From positions 1 through 7,426 of the forward strand of contig NZ_JH604978.1 in NCBI RefSeq assembly GCF_000250875.1: a stretch of DNA of 7,426 nt, read 5' to 3'. Shown here piece after piece: positions 6,054 to 7,426 of the stretch. The notes beneath the pieces were generated by a model, which saw only the letters and a list, made by a program, of their open reading frames with translations, had not been told where the DNA came from and did not search any database. The DNA comes from Sutterella parvirubra YIT 11816. GTDB taxonomy: Bacteria; Pseudomonadota; Gammaproteobacteria; Burkholderiales; Burkholderiaceae_F. Within the stretch, counting starts at the first letter, position 1; each line of letters begins with the position of its first letter. The position numbers were made by a program, and so were the translations under genes.

Positions 6054-6115
6054 GCGCGGATTAAGCTTGGGGCGGTCGTCCGCCGCGCCGGCGTTGTTTG
6101 AGTCCCCCTTTTTTC

Positions 6116-6120
6116 GGAGA
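6116..6120 (+). promoter_or_regulatory. Ribosome binding site fixing the tpiA GTG start
   Basis: GGAGA lies 7 nt before the GTG at 6128. A longer in-frame TTG start at 6098 would place this site inside the gene and add ten residues absent from the family, so the GTG is preferred. Confidence 0.75.
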
Positions 6121-6127
6121 AGCCCAA

Positions 6128-6859
6128 GTGCGTGAACGCCTCGTCGTAGCCAACTGGAAGATGAACGGCAACCGTGCGCAGAACGAGCGCTGGACCGAAG
6201 TCTTCCGCGCGAAGGCGGCTGATTTGAGCTGCCGCGCGGTGGTCTGCGCGCCGTCGGTGTATCTCGCCACGCTTCCCGTCGACGCCCACTTCGAACTGGG
6301 CGCACAGGATGTGAACGAAAACGCGAAGGGCGCGTTCACGGGCGAAGTCTCCGCGGCGATGCTGGCGGACCTGGGGGTGCGTTGGTGCATCGTCGGTCAC
6401 TCCGAGCGCCGCACGCTCTACGGCGACACGGATCAGCGCGTCGCGAAGAAGGTGCGCGCGTTGGTCGAGGCGGGCGTTCGTCCGATCGTCTGCGTGGGTG
6501 AGACCCGCGCGGAACGCGAAGCGGGCGCGACCGAAACGGTCGTTCTCCGCCAGTTGGACGCCGTGCTCTCGCTCGTTCCGGCGGAAAAGTTGGGCGCACT
6601 GGCGTACGAACCCGTCTGGGCGATCGGCACCGGTCTCACCGCGACGCCCGAAACCGCGCAGGCGGTTCACGCGGCGCTCCGCGCGCACGTCGAGCGCACG
6701 GACGAAGTCGCCGCGGCCTCGTTGCCGATTCTCTACGGCGGCAGCGTCAAGCCCTCGAACGCGGCGGAACTCTTCGCCCAACCCGACATCGACGGCGGCC
6801 TCATCGGCGGCGCCGCGCTCGATCCGGACGATTTTCTCGCCGTCTGCGCCGCACGCTGA
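6128..6859 (+). CDS. tpiA: Triosephosphate isomerase
   Basis: The cytosolic enzyme interconverts dihydroxyacetone phosphate and glyceraldehyde 3-phosphate in glycolysis and gluconeogenesis, normally as a homodimer. From the GTG start the product has 243 residues, slightly shorter than the usual 250 or so. All catalytic residues are visible: N9 and K11 in ANWKMNG, H91 in VGHSERR (89-95) and E161 in AYEPVWAIGTG, which runs into the mobile loop 6. The phosphate-binding segments YGGSVKPSN (203-211) and GGLIGGAAL (223-231) are intact. The N-terminus MRERLVVANWKMNG aligns directly with known family starts, which supports GTG over the upstream TTG. The gene has its own candidate promoter and no terminator after it. 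secG begins 52 bp downstream, so the two may share a transcript, an order I recall from other Burkholderiales. Confidence 0.97.
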   Translation: MRERLVVANWKMNGNRAQNERWTEVFRAKAADLSCRAVVCAPSVYLATLPVDAHFELGAQDVNENAKGAFTGEVSAAMLADLGVRWCIVGHSERRTLYGDTDQRVAKKVRALVEAGVRPIVCVGETRAEREAGATETVVLRQLDAVLSLVPAEKLGALAYEPVWAIGTGLTATPETAQAVHAALRAHVERTDEVAAASLPILYGGSVKPSNAAELFAQPDIDGGLIGGAALDPDDFLAVCAAR

Positions 6860-6871
6860 CGGACACTCTTT

Positions 6872-6877
6872 TAGAAT
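6872..6877 (+). promoter_or_regulatory. Possible -10 element of secG
   Basis: TAGAAT followed by TC resembles the rpsO -10 at 3157-3162. It lies 34 bp before the secG start codon in the tpiA-secG gap. No recognisable -35 lies 16-18 bp upstream, where the end of tpiA is, so secG may rely mainly on readthrough from tpiA. Confidence 0.3.
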
Positions 6878-6911
6878 TCACCATTCGGCAAAATCACAAG
6901 GTTGAACCAAA

Positions 6912-7271
6912 ATGCATTTCCTGCTCAGCATTGCCCTCGTTCTGCAGATCATCTCCGCTGTGGTCGTGATCGTTCTCGTCCTGATGCAGCACGGCAAGGG
7001 CGCTGACCTCGGCGCCGCCTTCGGCAGCGGCGCTTCGGGCTCCGTCTTCGGTGCGACGGGCAGCGCGAACTTCCTTTCGCGCTCGACCGCGATCGCGGCG
7101 ACGGTCTTCTTCTGCTCGACGATCGCCCTCACGCTCGCTTCCGGCGCCTTCTCCAAGCGTGCCGCGCAGCCCGCCGGCGGCGTTCTCAGCACGGTCGAAC
7201 AGCCCGCATCCCAAGAAAAGGGGATGGGTTCGAACGAAAATAACGCCCCCGTGAATCAAATTCCGAGGTAA
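6912..7271 (+). CDS. secG: Preprotein translocase subunit SecG
   Basis: SecG is a small inner-membrane partner of SecYE that aids SecA-driven export of unfolded proteins. The 119-residue product has the expected layout: a first membrane segment at about 3-25, the conserved loop [18 protein letters not shown] (26-43) continuing through [12 protein letters not shown], and a second membrane segment at about 58-80. A polar tail of about 39 residues rich in Ala, Gln, Pro and Asn follows; such tails vary between species. E. coli SecG has 110 residues. The ATG is preceded by AAGG (6899-6902) with 9-nt spacing. The gene follows tpiA by 52 bp and precedes tRNA-Leu by 70 bp with no terminator visible on either side. 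Its stop codon forms the first three bases of a possible -10 element, TAAAAT (7269-7274). Confidence 0.96.
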   Translation: MHFLLSIALVLQIISAVVVIVLVLMQHGKGADLGAAFGSGASGSVFGATGSANFLSRSTAIAATVFFCSTIALTLASGAFSKRAAQPAGGVLSTVEQPASQEKGMGSNENNAPVNQIPR

Positions 7272-7274
7272 AAT
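7269..7274 (+). promoter_or_regulatory. Possible -10 element ahead of tRNA-Leu
   Basis: TAAAAT overlaps the secG stop codon and sits in AGGTAAAATGC (7266-7276), an 11-bp identity with the tpiA promoter region (6045-6055). No good -35 is visible. Transcription would start near 7281, about 60 nt before the tRNA. Confidence 0.3.
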
Positions 7275-7285
7275 GCTCCTTCTCC

Positions 7286-7321
7286 GCTGATCGAGTTCCT
7301 CAAACTCCAAGACAGATCAGC
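7286..7321 (+). other. Hairpin between secG and tRNA-Leu
   Basis: GCTGATC (7286-7292) pairs with GATCAGC (7315-7321). Inside, GAGTT (7293-7297) pairs with AACTC (7303-7307), leaving a 7-nt bulge on the right arm. There is no T tract, so it is not a rho-independent terminator. It could be a processing or stability element in a transcript that continues into the tRNA. Confidence 0.5.
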
Positions 7322-7341
7322 TGAGACACAACTTGAAGGCC

Positions 7342-7426
7342 GCGGTCGTGGCGAAATTGGTAGACGCACTATCTTGAGGGGGTAGCGGAGAGATCCATAT
7401 GAGTTCAAATCTCATCGACCGCACCA
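7342..7426 (+). tRNA. leuU: tRNA-Leu (anticodon GAG)
   Basis: A complete class II tRNA with encoded CCA at the very end of the window. The acceptor stem pairs GCGGTCG (7342-7348) with CGACCGC (7416-7422), then discriminator A and CCA (7424-7426). The anticodon stem CTATC/GGTAG surrounds loop TTGAGGG, giving anticodon GAG, which reads CUC and CUU leucine codons. The long variable arm expected of tRNA-Leu is present, and the T arm pairs ATGAG with CTCAT around TTCAAAT. It lies 70 bp after secG with no terminator between them. In Burkholderiales I would expect the nuo operon next, outside the window. The symbol follows the E. coli GAG isoacceptor. Confidence 0.97.

Noticed and set aside
6098..6127. 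TTG as an upstream start for tpiA
   Set aside because: It would add ten residues not seen in triosephosphate isomerases and put the good ribosome binding site inside the gene; the GTG at 6128 fits the family N-terminus.
6433..7310. Several frames overlapping tpiA and secG on both strands
   Set aside because: All are Arg-, Ala- or Ser-rich shadows of the two clear genes and have no family features.

Overview
This looks like a chromosomal housekeeping segment from a GC-rich betaproteobacterium. The protein sequences and the tpiA-secG-tRNA-Leu(GAG) order suggest Burkholderiales, perhaps a Sutterella/Parasutterella-like gut lineage. That placement is inferred from remembered family sequences and gene order and was not searched. 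All seven protein-coding genes and both tRNAs lie on the + strand, and nothing in the window resembles a mobile element, prophage or CRISPR array.

Left flank (1-440): bases 1-80 show no gene I can support. A promoter-like sequence at 81-109 overlaps three 9-bp-spaced TTGCG repeats. It is followed by a short, heavily folded stretch (131-238) that ends in a UUCG-loop terminator. I read this as a candidate small RNA of about 130 nt. Next comes tRNA-Gly(CCC) with a good promoter of its own, short complementary flanks and a terminator.

Left-centre (441-3100): dnaQ (proofreading exonuclease of DNA polymerase III) stands alone and ends in a very strong terminator. Two parts of a polar amino acid ABC importer follow, a periplasmic binding protein and an inner-membrane permease. 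A terminator separates them and no ATPase gene is present. Their leaders share an unusual short motif inside GC-rich hairpins.

Centre (3100-5955): rpsO (ribosomal protein S15) and pnp (polynucleotide phosphorylase) are neighbours as in many proteobacteria. Here each has its own terminator, and the 244-bp gap contains a possible pnp promoter. The pnp 3' end carries two tandem hairpins, and the second is a terminator.

Right (5955-7426): tpiA (glycolytic triosephosphate isomerase, GTG start) and secG (Sec translocon subunit) lie 52 bp apart with no terminator between them. They lead into tRNA-Leu(GAG), whose encoded CCA is exactly the last three bases of the window. The tRNA may be co-transcribed with secG, or driven by a -10-like element that overlaps the secG stop codon.

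The most interesting non-coding signals are the candidate small RNA with its repeated promoter region, the leader motif shared by the two transporter genes, and the complementary flanks of tRNA-Gly. No clearly new protein system is visible.
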